Below, in pieces: positions 53,129-60,458 of a stretch of 64,000 nt of DNA. The stretch spans positions 1-64,000 of the forward strand of contig NZ_LMMA01000035.1 in NCBI RefSeq assembly GCF_001422725.1, read 5' to 3'. The stretch is from Flavobacterium sp. Leaf82. Its GTDB lineage: Bacteria > Bacteroidota > Bacteroidia > Flavobacteriales > Flavobacteriaceae. The position numbers and the translations under genes were made by a program. The notes below the pieces were generated by a model. The model saw only the letters and a program-made list of their open reading frames with translations, was not told the origin of the DNA and searched no databases. Every line of letters begins with the position of its first letter. The first letter of the stretch is position 1.

Positions 53129-53228
53129 AATCCTACTTTTTAAATTAATAAATGTAGAATAATATTACTATCAAATCAAGTCGTTAATCTCGTTAACCCC
53201 TATGATATAAGGGATTTTAGCTGTTTCT

Positions 53229-53260
53229 GGTGCACTTTTCAGCGCGCCGGAAAGTGCACC
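53229..53260. repeat. Inverted repeat between int and tRNA-Tyr
   Basis: GGTGCACTTT (53229-53238) is mirrored by AAAGTGCACC (53251-53260) around AGCGCGCC-rich DNA, with a further CTGCACC just after. It sits just upstream of int and may be its operator or a recombinase arm-binding site. Its GC content contrasts with the flanks. Confidence 0.5.
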
Positions 53261-53314
53261 GATTCTGCACCTTTAATTTTGTGAGGATTTATAAATATTG
53301 AAAACAGGCCTAAA

Positions 53315-53349
53315 ATAAAAAAAACCTGCAAATCGTTGAATTTGCAGGT
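53315..53349 (-). terminator. Terminator of the tRNA-Tyr transcript
   Basis: On the minus strand ACCTGCAAAT pairs with ATTTGCAGGT (53324-53333 and 53340-53349) with a six-base loop, followed by a T-run (the reverse of taaaataaaaaaa). It lies between the tRNA 3' end and int, so the element boundary may be on its far side. Confidence 0.8.
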
Positions 53350-53419
53350 CTTCAGACATTTTTTGTGGCTTTTTAAAAAGAATGAAAACTTTAAGTTTTC
53401 CGCCTTTTAGGCCTTTCCG

Positions 53420-53500
53420 TGGGGAGAGCAGGATTCGAACCTGCGAAGTTTTCACAGCAGATTTACAGTCTGCCCTCGTTGGCCGCTTGAGTATCTCCCC
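53420..53500 (-). tRNA. tRNA-Tyr (GTA)
   Basis: Read on the minus strand: acceptor arm GGGGAGA paired with TCTCCCC, anticodon stem-loop GCAGACTGTAAATCTGC with anticodon GTA (53464-53466), a long class II variable arm, and a T-arm GCAGGTTCGAATCCTGC. The discriminator is A and no CCA is encoded. Its 3' end points at the integrase, the common arrangement for tRNA-targeting ICEs. Confidence 0.97.
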
Positions 53501-53539
53501 GATCTCAGCGTTAATGCGCTTTGTTGTTCTAAGCGGTTG

Positions 53540-53570
53540 CAAATATATAAACGTTTTTGATGTTTACAAA
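53540..53570 (-). promoter_or_regulatory. Promoter of tRNA-Tyr
   Basis: On the minus strand TTTG (53567-53570) and TATATTTG (53540-53547) are 19 bases apart, an exact fit to the Bacteroidota -33/-7 consensus, about 40 bases before the tRNA. Confidence 0.75.
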
Positions 53571-54008
53571 CAAAAAACGCACTTAATTTTAAGTTATTTT
53601 AAAGTTATTTTTTAATTCGTTGGAATTGAATAAAATAAAAAAGATCCAATTGTGATATTTGTTTGAATTATTTTAAAAAATAAGATTATTCCTAGGTGAT
53701 GATTATGGTTTTTTTGTTTTTAATTCTGGGATTCTTAGTTCGCAGCAACGACTTTTGCTGGTAAAGCAAGAACAAAAGTTTAGAAAATGTAGTGTAAATT
53801 GTTGCAATTTATTTTACAAAAATATTTTGATGAGTATGTTTTAGTTATAATGTCTTTTAATAATAGTTTTTTAAAGCCGCTATTGCATTATTTTAATAAA
53901 TGCGAAATAAGTAGAGCCAGATTCATTTTAATTAGCATAAGCGTCTTTATGCTTAAAAAACTAGAACTCTATCTGATTCCAAGTTGTTTCAATTATTATA
54001 AAACAAAA
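53571..54008. other. Gene-free stretch
   Basis: AT-rich DNA between the tRNA promoter and the terminator at 54009. I see no convincing gene; the short plus-strand frame from 53799 has no start signal and no family features. No repeats were recognised. Confidence 0.6.
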
Positions 54009-54036
54009 AAAAATCTCCACGAGGGAGATTTTTTTA
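54009..54036. terminator. Terminator after the TlpA-like gene
   Basis: AAATCTCC (54011-54018) pairs with GGAGATTT (54024-54031), with A- and T-runs on both sides. It serves the minus-strand gene ending at 54056. Confidence 0.85.
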
Positions 54037-54055
54037 TTTCATTCTGAAAATTATA

Positions 54056-55222
54056 TTATTTAGCTAAAAGCTCTAATATTTTTGCTTTCAATTCAGGGCC
54101 TCTTAAGTCTTGAGCAACCACTTTTCCTGACGCATCAAGAATAAAAGTTGCCGGAATAGATTCTACTCCATATTGTTTAGCAATTGGCTCTTCCCAGAAT
54201 TTTAAGTTAGAAACATGCGTCCATGTTAAACCATCTTTTGCGATAGCTTCAGTCCACTTGCTTTTTTCTTTATCTAAAGAAACACCAATAATATTCAATC
54301 CTTTTGAGTGTAGTTCTTTATATATTGCTACAACATTAGGGTTTTCCTTTCTGCATGGTCCACACCATGAAGCCCAGAAATCAACAATAGTAACTTTGCC
54401 TAAGCTTTCTTTAAGCGAAACTACTTTTCCTTCCGGATTAGGAGCTGAAAAATCTGCTCTTCAGTTTGGGCTACCAACAGGAGCTGCTGACGCACCAACT
54501 GCAGGCATTTTTGCTTGACCTAATTTTGCTTTAATTTCTTTTCCAGGAGTACTGTTTTTCAAAGACTCATCTAAAGCATTGTATAAGCTTTCAGTCTTTT
54601 TAATATCAGCAGTTGGATCAGCAACCATACTTTGAATAATCAAAGCAGAGATGTAAGCTTTTGGATGACTTTCAGCGTAAGCTAAATATTTCTTTTTAGA
54701 GTTTTCCTGAACTTCAGTTTGTAGCGTCATGTATTGTTTCATCAAACCATTGATAGTTGCTGTATCTTGAGCTTGTTGAGCTTGTTGCATTTTTTGAGTG
54801 TTCTTTTTCTGAAAATCAACTAAGCTTTTTTGAGTTTTAGTTAAATCCTCATTGAATTTTACATACTCATCATTGTTGTAAGTTCCAGAAACTTTAGATT
54901 TATGAATACTATCTTTATCAATAGCAATAGAAATTTCTCCTGTTTCTAATATAAACGGAATTGGTCCGTTTGCACCCTGAAGGATCAAAGTATGAAAAGC
55001 TGGTTCAGTTACTTTTCCTTTTATTTCGAATTTTCCGTTTTCAACTTTTACTGTGTCAAGAGATACTGCCATCTTTGTAGTAGGATCCTGACCTTGAAGA
55101 ATGATTGTTTTTCCGTTTTCAATACCTGTTGCTGTTCCTGTAATTAGGTATTCTCCGTCTTTAACTTTGCTGCATGAAATAATCGCTACAGAAGCAGTTA
55201 GTAAAAAAAGTATTTTTTTCAT
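54056..55222 (-). pseudogene. TlpA-like thiol-disulfide lipoprotein with DUF4369 domain, interrupted by in-frame TGA
   Basis: Read from ATG at 55222, the frame gives a lipoprotein signal (FLLTASVAIISCSK), a DUF4369 beta domain (EYLITGTATGIENGKTIILQ) and a helical linker, then stops at TGA (54461-54463) after GASAAPVGSPN. The very next codons in the same frame continue RADFSAPNPEGKVVSLKES, then VDFWASWCGPCRKENPNV and so on to the stop at 54056. Removing the one stop gives a normal 388-residue protein with an intact WCGPC redox site. Such proteins reduce or isomerise disulfides in the periplasm. As it stands, the thioredoxin half is probably not made. Nonsense mutation or sequencing error. Confidence 0.85.
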
Positions 55223-55433
55223 TATAAAAAATTAATTAGTTAATTGATTTGTGCAACAAAAGTATCTAAAATTATAAAACATACAGAATTTTGTAACCTA
55301 AAATTTTGTTATAGTTTTTTTTAGTTTAATTCGCATCTAATCAGCATGTTTATTGACTTGATTTGATTTAAAACTCTTAATTATATTGTTATTATGAATC
55401 TAAATAGATAATTTTTTAATTTATACGCATAAA

Positions 55434-55461
55434 AAAAGCACTCTTTTAAGGGAGTGCTTTT
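55434..55461. terminator. Terminator after the DnaJ-KTSC gene
   Basis: AAAAGCACTC (55434-55443) pairs with GAGTGCTTTT (55452-55461), preceded by an A-run that becomes a T-run on the minus strand. Confidence 0.8.
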
Positions 55462-55481
55462 GTAAATATTTTGGTATAAAT

Positions 55482-55922
55482 CTATTCTTGATTTGTTTTC
55501 TTTCTCCAGGTAAAAGAGTTTAGAATGTGTCTTTTTGCGAATCTTCCAGGAGAATCAGCATTTACCATTTTTACGTAAGTTGCTTTAGGAACACTGATGT
55601 ATTCATAAACACTTCCGTTAGAAAAATCGATGATCAAACGACCTTCAACAAATTTATAATCTGTAATTGATGAAGTTGCGATAGTCTCTGTATATTCCGG
55701 TAAATTTGCTTTAATCGTCTCAGGATTAATGCTTACCAAAAAGTGATAAGCTTCAATGATAGCTTTACTTTTTTCTTCTGCTTCTTTCAAACCTGCGTCA
55801 TCACCTTGAAATTTATCAGGATGAGCTTCTTTCATCGCATTACGATAGATTGTTTTTAAATCTTTTAACTCTGCAGTTTTGTCTACGTTTAGTAACTTGC
55901 GGTATTCAACTATTTTTTTCAT
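55482..55922 (-). CDS. DnaJ-KTSC domain protein
   Basis: A 146-residue protein. Residues 1-65 form a J domain (YRKLLNVDKTAELKDLKTIYRNAM, then the HPD motif in EAHPDKF), and residues about 85-140 a KTSC domain (TSSITDYKFVEGRLIIDFSNGSVYEYISV). The J domain stimulates Hsp70 ATPase; the KTSC domain is thought to bind nucleic acid or RNA polymerase-like partners. The fusion is common in Flavobacteriia. It stands alone with its own terminator. Confidence 0.88.
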   Translation of the reverse strand: MKKIVEYRKLLNVDKTAELKDLKTIYRNAMKEAHPDKFQGDDAGLKEAEEKSKAIIEAYHFLVSINPETIKANLPEYTETIATSSITDYKFVEGRLIIDFSNGSVYEYISVPKATYVKMVNADSPGRFAKRHILNSFTWRKKTNQE

Positions 55923-56100
55923 AAATAAGGTAACTACTTGTCTATTAGTTTGAAATTGAAATTAATTGTTCAAAAGACAAATTTTTTGCAAAGGTACACT
56001 TTTTTTTAACTTTTTAGTTTTGAACCAAAAAATATTCGAAAAATATGTAAAATATTGATTCTGAATACTAAAAAGAATATTTGTATTCGTTTAATAATAA

Positions 56101-56180
56101 GGAGCTATTTCCCGCTATCCGTTGCAATCTTTTATGCTGAACCCCAGCACAAAAGGATTTCCACTTCTATCGGGGCTAGG
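56101..56180. repeat. Dispersed Bacteroidota palindromic element
   Basis: The block starting GGAGCTATTTCCCGC, with TCTTTT...AAAAGGAT inverted arms around a GCTGAACCCCAGC tip, and ending ATCGGGGCTAGG, is of a type I have seen scattered in Flavobacterium genomes. It is in the 1.17-kb gene-free gap 55923-57088, which also holds the tandem array that follows. No gene was found in the gap. Confidence 0.55.
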
Positions 56181-56216
56181 TTTCAGTATTCATGAGATAT
56201 TTAGTTTTTAAAAGTT

Positions 56217-57082
56217 TTTACCACAGAGCACACCAAGTTTTTTTATGCATAGCTTTAAAAATAAACACAAAGTTCACAAAGCTTTGTATTGAACCAGCTT
56301 TGCGAACTTTGTGTTTTTAAACGTAACATGAGATAAAAATCTTGGCGTTCTTTGCGGTAAAACTCTCATTTCAACCCGAAACCAAATATATTTTACTGCA
56401 AAGCACGCAAAGTTTTTACTCTTAAAAAATTTTATATAAACGCAAAGTTCGCAAAGCTAAGTATTGAACCAGCTTTGCGAACTTTGTGTGTTTTAAACAT
56501 AACATGAGATAAAAATCTTAGCGTTCTTTGCGGTAAAACTCTCATTTCAAACCGAAAGCAAATATATTTTACCACAAAGCACGCAAGTTTTACTCTTAAA
56601 AATTTTTATATAAACGCAAAGTTCGCAAAGCTAAGTATTGAATCAGCTTTGCGACTTTGCGTTTTTTAACGTAACATGAGATAAAAATCTTAGCGTTCTT
56701 TGCGGTTAAATTCTCATTTCAACCCGAAACCGAATATATTTTACCGCAAAGCACGCAAAGTTTTTACTGTTAAAAATTTTTATACAAACGCAAAGTTCGC
56801 AAAGCTAAGTGTTGAACCAGCTTTGCGAACTTTATGTTTTTTAAACGTAACATGAAATAAAAATCTTAGCGCGCTTTGCGGTAAAATTCTCATTTCAAAC
56901 CGAAAGCGAATATATTTTACCGCAAAGCACGCAAAATTTTTACTCTTAAAAATTTTATATAAGCGCAAAGTTCGCAAAGCTAAGTATTGAACCAGCTTTG
57001 CGAACTTTGTGTTTTTTAAACGTAACATGAAATAATAATCTTAGCGCGCTTTGCGGTAAAATCTCATTTCAAAACCTGAAAC
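56217..57082. repeat. Tandem array of five palindromic units, about 174 bp each
   Basis: The core AAAGTTCGCAAAGCT (first copy AAAGTTCACAAAGCT) starts at 56269, 56444, 56618, 56792 and 56967, a spacing of 174-175 bases. Within each unit it is followed by AGCTTTGCGAACTTT, forming a 15-base stem. Outer arms (CCGCAAAGCACGCAAAG and TTAGCGCGCTTTGCGGTAAA) pair as well, so each unit is one large palindrome. Single copies occur at 58189-58329 and 62901-63046. A minus-strand frame inside the array is a by-product of the repeat. Confidence 0.9.
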
Positions 57083-57088
57083 AAAATC

Positions 57089-57340
57089 TTATTTATCCTC
57101 AGATTTTTGATTGGCCTTATGAAAGTTTTTAGATTTCTTAGGATATTTATCATAACTAATATCACTCGGATTTTCTATAACAGATTTAATAGTAATCAAT
57201 TCACCTAAAGTATGGTTAGCGTGTGCGATTTTATAATCTAAAAGATATTCACCACAAAAATAATTGTTGTTTTCATCTTTCTCCATGATGCCGGTATAAA
57301 CCCCTTTTTGCAACATTTTTTCTTGTGAATCTTTAGACAT
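57089..57340 (-). CDS. Small hypothetical protein
   Basis: An 83-residue acidic, soluble protein (VYTGIMEKDENNNYFCGEYLLDYKIAHANHTLG, in two parts) with a Lys-rich end. No motif recognised. It is a single gene next to the repeat array and divergent from the gene at 57428. Confidence 0.55.
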   Translation of the reverse strand: MSKDSQEKMLQKGVYTGIMEKDENNNYFCGEYLLDYKIAHANHTLGELITIKSVIENPSDISYDKYPKKSKNFHKANQKSEDK

Positions 57341-57427
57341 GACTTTTTTATTTTAAAATTGAAGGTACAAAGTTAATCAATTTATGTTTGTTTTAGGGAG
57401 TTTTAGACAATCTGAGTATATTTGCAC

Positions 57428-57970
57428 ATGCAAAAAAACTTCAAGCCACATCCTAATTCGTTCAAAAATACGTTTTGTGTTTTTCATGAAGTGCTGCCAA
57501 ATGAAATAGAAGGTTTAAAGAAACAGTTTGAAAGCAAAGCCGGAAGTACCTATTATTATACAGAAACCGGAATGTATCGCGTTTCAAATCATTGGGGAAG
57601 ACTCGCAAACAGTAAATGGCGTTTGGTCGCACGTGATCCTGAAACTGAATCAAAAACTAAAATAGGTTTTGCAGGCTGGAACGAGTTTTATCCGGATAAT
57701 GCCGAAGAAAAGTTATATTATATTGAAGCCGATTTTGACAATAATACTGTAACGTATCAGCATAAAAAGAATCCGAAATATGATGGAAAACCTGTTTTAA
57801 GAACGAGTATTGAAACCACCAAACGAATCAAACAAATCAGAAATCTGCAACAATTAACTTCATGGGCAAAACATTTTGATTATGAAGATATAGATGATTT
57901 GCGAAAACAAATAATCACCGAATTGATTTACAGCGAGAAAACTTTAGACGAAATTAAAAGAGAAATATAA
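57428..57970 (+). CDS. Conserved hypothetical protein
   Basis: 180 residues from ATG at 57428. The text PHPNSFKNTFCVFHEVLPNE opens it and RVSNHWGRLANSKWRLV follows. It looks mixed alpha/beta with a helical end (LTSWAKHFDYEDIDDLRKQI). I do not know its function. A TATATTTG box at 57417-57424 ends three bases before the start, so the mRNA may be leaderless. It overlaps the next small gene (TAATG). Confidence 0.65.
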   Translation: MQKNFKPHPNSFKNTFCVFHEVLPNEIEGLKKQFESKAGSTYYYTETGMYRVSNHWGRLANSKWRLVARDPETESKTKIGFAGWNEFYPDNAEEKLYYIEADFDNNTVTYQHKKNPKYDGKPVLRTSIETTKRIKQIRNLQQLTSWAKHFDYEDIDDLRKQIITELIYSEKTLDEIKREI

Positions 57971-58119
57971 TGGGACGCAACAACGAAAGGAATATCAAAA
58001 AGCACAACGACAAATTGCACAAAGCCCAAAACAAAGTAAAGCAGGCTGAAATTGCAAGAAAAGAAAAGTTGAAAGAGATTATTAAAAAGTTCAACGAAGA
58101 CAAAAAGGAAGAAAAATAA
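57970..58119 (+). CDS. Very small Lys-rich protein
   Basis: A 49-residue, strongly basic helical protein: MGRNNERNIKKHNDKLHK, then KVKQAEIARKEKLKEII, ending NEDKKEEK. It starts on the stop codon of the preceding gene (TAATG), so it is translationally coupled to it. Possibly a nucleic-acid-binding helix; not a family I know. Confidence 0.6.
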   Translation: MGRNNERNIKKHNDKLHKAQNKVKQAEIARKEKLKEIIKKFNEDKKEEK

Positions 58120-58188
58120 AAATAGTTTCAGGTTTCAAGTTTTTTTTAGTTTCTGGTTTTCGAACTGAATAACTTAAAACTTAAAATT

Positions 58189-58329
58189 TACCGCAAAGCT
58201 CGCTAAGAATATATTATTGATTATGTATGGAATGCAAAGTTCGCAAAGCTTTGTATTGATCAAGCTTTGCGAACTTTGTGTTTTTTATAAGACCTTAGAG
58301 ATTAAAAACTTTGCGCGCTTTGCGGTAAA
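58189..58329. repeat. Solo copy of the palindromic repeat
   Basis: One unit of the element found in tandem at 56217-57082: CCGCAAAGCTCGCTAAG at the left, AAAGTTCGCAAAGCTT with AAGCTTTGCGAACTTT in the middle, and GCGCGCTTTGCGGTAAA at the right. It fills the gap between two genes. Confidence 0.85.
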
Positions 58330-58384
58330 TTCTCATTTCAACCTGAAACTTGAAACGTGAAACAAAAAACAACAACAATATATT

Positions 58385-58615
58385 ATGAATAAGTTCGAAG
58401 ATTTAAAAGTAAGTGTACAGGAAATTATAGATTTAATTGCTGCAAAAAATAATAGAGAAGCTAATAACAAATTGCTTGAAGTAAACGAAACTTTAGACGA
58501 AATGTTAGATCATGCTGAAGAAGACGAAGACTTAAGAGAAATAAGCAGATATCAGGTTTTATTGAATCAATTACACGTTAAAATTAACGGCGAAGAGCAA
58601 GTTGATGGAGAATAA
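58385..58615 (+). CDS. Small acidic hypothetical protein
   Basis: A 76-residue acidic, helical protein (LLEVNETLDEMLDHAEEDEDL) with no known motif. It overlaps the YchJ-like gene by 11 bases, so the two are co-translated and may work together. Function unknown. Confidence 0.65.
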   Translation: MNKFEDLKVSVQEIIDLIAAKNNREANNKLLEVNETLDEMLDHAEEDEDLREISRYQVLLNQLHVKINGEEQVDGE

Positions 58616-58985
58616 AAAATGCTTTTGTGATACTGGTTTGCTGTTTAAAGACTGCTGCGGATTGTATCTTGAAACCAATCAAAAAGCACCAACCGCTTTG
58701 GCTTTAATGCGCTCGAGATATTCGGCTTATGCAATACATAATGCCGATTATCTTTTAGAAACAACCCATGTTTCTGAACGAAAATATTATTCGAAAGCAG
58801 AAATTTTAAAGTGGGCGACAAGCAACAAATGGCAAAAACTGGAGATCTTAAGTTTTACCGATACTACAGTCGAGTTTAAAGCTTATTTTCTGGATTTAAA
58901 CAATCAGCCACAAGTTCATTATGAGTTTTCGACCTTTAAATCCGAAAATTCTGCCTGGTATTACGTTGACGGAAAGTTTGAGTAA
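58605..58985 (+). CDS. YchJ-like SEC-C motif protein (UPF0225)
   Basis: 126 residues from the ATG at 58605; a TTG just upstream is in frame. The N terminus carries a SEC-C-type metal site (KKCFCDTGLLFKDCCG), and the body has SRYSAYAIHNADYLLETTH, as in the YchJ family, with an NTF2-like fold. The usual CxCGS motif has CFCDT here. The role in the cell is not established. Confidence 0.85.
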   Translation: MENKKCFCDTGLLFKDCCGLYLETNQKAPTALALMRSRYSAYAIHNADYLLETTHVSERKYYSKAEILKWATSNKWQKLEILSFTDTTVEFKAYFLDLNNQPQVHYEFSTFKSENSAWYYVDGKFE

Positions 58986-59091
58986 TTAATATACTTCTGG
59001 CTAATTTGGGCTAATTTTATTCAAATACTTTAACTAAAAATTAATAAACGTTTCTTTTTTCGTAATTCTAAAATAGCGTAATTTTAGAATT

Positions 59092-60210
59092 ATGAAAAAC
59101 GAATTTAAAAAAGGTTTTTATTTTAAGACATACGAAGCCCCATTTCAGTCTCCGTTTGATAAACTTTTTGGGATTTTCAAAGAGCTGATCACCCATACTT
59201 CGGGCGATTTTGATGAAGCTATAGACTGGCTTCGGGAGTTGGATAAAGAATATAAACTTACCGACGAAAACTACACAATCGATGATTTTATCGAAGATTT
59301 AAAAAAGAAAGGTTACATAAAAGATGAGGTTAAAGAAGATGGAACTGGCGGTTTTGGAATCACTGCTAAAACAGAACGTGCCATCAGGCAACAAGCTTTG
59401 GATCAAATTTTCGGAAATCTAAAACGTTCCGGAGCAGGAAATCACAAAACAAAACATGCCGGAAATGGAGATGAACACACCGGAGAATTTCGGGAGTTTA
59501 ATTTTGGAGATGGTTTAGAACGTATTTCGCTGACAGAAAGTTTACGAAATGCACAAATCAATAACGGAGTAGAAAGTTTCATGCTGACCGAAAATGATTT
59601 GGTGGTCGAAGAAACGCAATACAAAGCTCAAATGAGTACAGTTTTGATGATCGATATTAGTCACAGTATGATTTTGTATGGTGAAGACCGAATCACTCCG
59701 GCCAAAAAAGTAGCAATGGCTTTAGCCGAATTAATCACAACACGCTATCCAAAAGATACGTTGGATATTTTGGTTTTTGGAAACGATGCCTGGACAATCC
59801 CAATTAAAGATTTGCCGTATTTGCAAGTCGGACCGTATCATACTAATACCGTTGCAGGACTTCAATTGGCAATGGATATTCTGCGTAGAAAACGAAATAC
59901 GAACAAGCAAATTTTCATGATTACTGACGGGAAACCAAGTTGCGTTCGCGAGCGCGATGGTTCGTATTATATGAACAGTAACGGACTCGACGAATATATT
60001 GTAGAAAAATGTTATACTCAGGCGCAACAAGCTAGAAAATTACATATCCCGATTACAACCTTTATGATTGCAAATGACCCGTATTTACAGCGTTTTGTCA
60101 ATCATTTTACCGAAGCCAATCAGGGAAAAGCATTTTACACCGGACTAAAAGGTTTGGGCGAAATGATTTTTGAAGATTATGAAACAAATAGGAAGAAACG
60201 TGTTAGATAG
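59092..60210 (+). CDS. VWA-domain protein, partner of the AAA+ ATPase
   Basis: A 372-residue protein. After a helical N-terminal region (about 1-170), a von Willebrand A domain begins with the metal-binding motif DISHSM (about 189-194) in VLMIDISHSMILYGEDR, with later MIDAS parts at HTNTVAGL and MITDGKPS. It is followed, after a repeat-filled gap, by a MoxR/ChlI-like ATPase. The pair resembles Mg-chelatase-like or RavA-ViaA chaperone modules that insert metals or remodel complexes. The client is unknown. Confidence 0.85.
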   Translation: MKNEFKKGFYFKTYEAPFQSPFDKLFGIFKELITHTSGDFDEAIDWLRELDKEYKLTDENYTIDDFIEDLKKKGYIKDEVKEDGTGGFGITAKTERAIRQQALDQIFGNLKRSGAGNHKTKHAGNGDEHTGEFREFNFGDGLERISLTESLRNAQINNGVESFMLTENDLVVEETQYKAQMSTVLMIDISHSMILYGEDRITPAKKVAMALAELITTRYPKDTLDILVFGNDAWTIPIKDLPYLQVGPYHTNTVAGLQLAMDILRRKRNTNKQIFMITDGKPSCVRERDGSYYMNSNGLDEYIVEKCYTQAQQARKLHIPITTFMIANDPYLQRFVNHFTEANQGKAFYTGLKGLGEMIFEDYETNRKKRVR

Positions 60211-60240
60211 TTCTTTTAGTCTCAGTCTCAGTTTGCAGCT

Positions 60241-60419
60241 GTCACGCTGAGCGGAGTCGAAGCGGTTTTTGACAACGCATATTCTAGAGACGCACAGCAT
60301 TGCGTCTTTCGCAAAGTTGCCAAATGGTGATTTGTAAATGAATTTTTAGACATCGCATATCCGTAGAGACGCACAGCGGTGCGTCTTGTCACAGTGAAGA
60401 CTGCTGTGCGTCTCTACGG
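60241..60419. repeat. Palindromic repeats between the VWA and AAA+ genes
   Basis: CCGTAGAGACGCACAGC (60361-60377) is followed after 25 bases by its exact 17-base reverse complement (60403-60419). A smaller copy, AGACGCA/TGCGTCT, is at 60288-60307. The segment GTCACGCTGAGCGGAGTCGA at 60241 is another dispersed element of this group of bacteria. These fill the 248-base gap and separate genes that otherwise look like an operon. Confidence 0.8.
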
Positions 60420-60458
60420 AAAAAATAATAAAAACAACAAAATAGATATTTCATAAAA

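Noticed and set aside
53799-54047. Plus-strand 82-residue frame near the tRNA
   Set aside because: It runs into a terminator, is composed of AT-driven residues and has no recognised motif.
54461-54463. TGA as a selenocysteine codon in the TlpA-like gene
   Set aside because: The redox site WCGPC is intact elsewhere, the stop falls in a linker, and no Sec-insertion hairpin is apparent; mutation or error is simpler.
56780-57028. Minus-strand 82-residue frame
   Set aside because: It is a translation of the palindromic repeat array and repeats its own peptide.
56217-57082. CRISPR array
   Set aside because: The repeated unit is about 174 bases, palindromic and contiguous, without unique spacers, and no cas genes are present.
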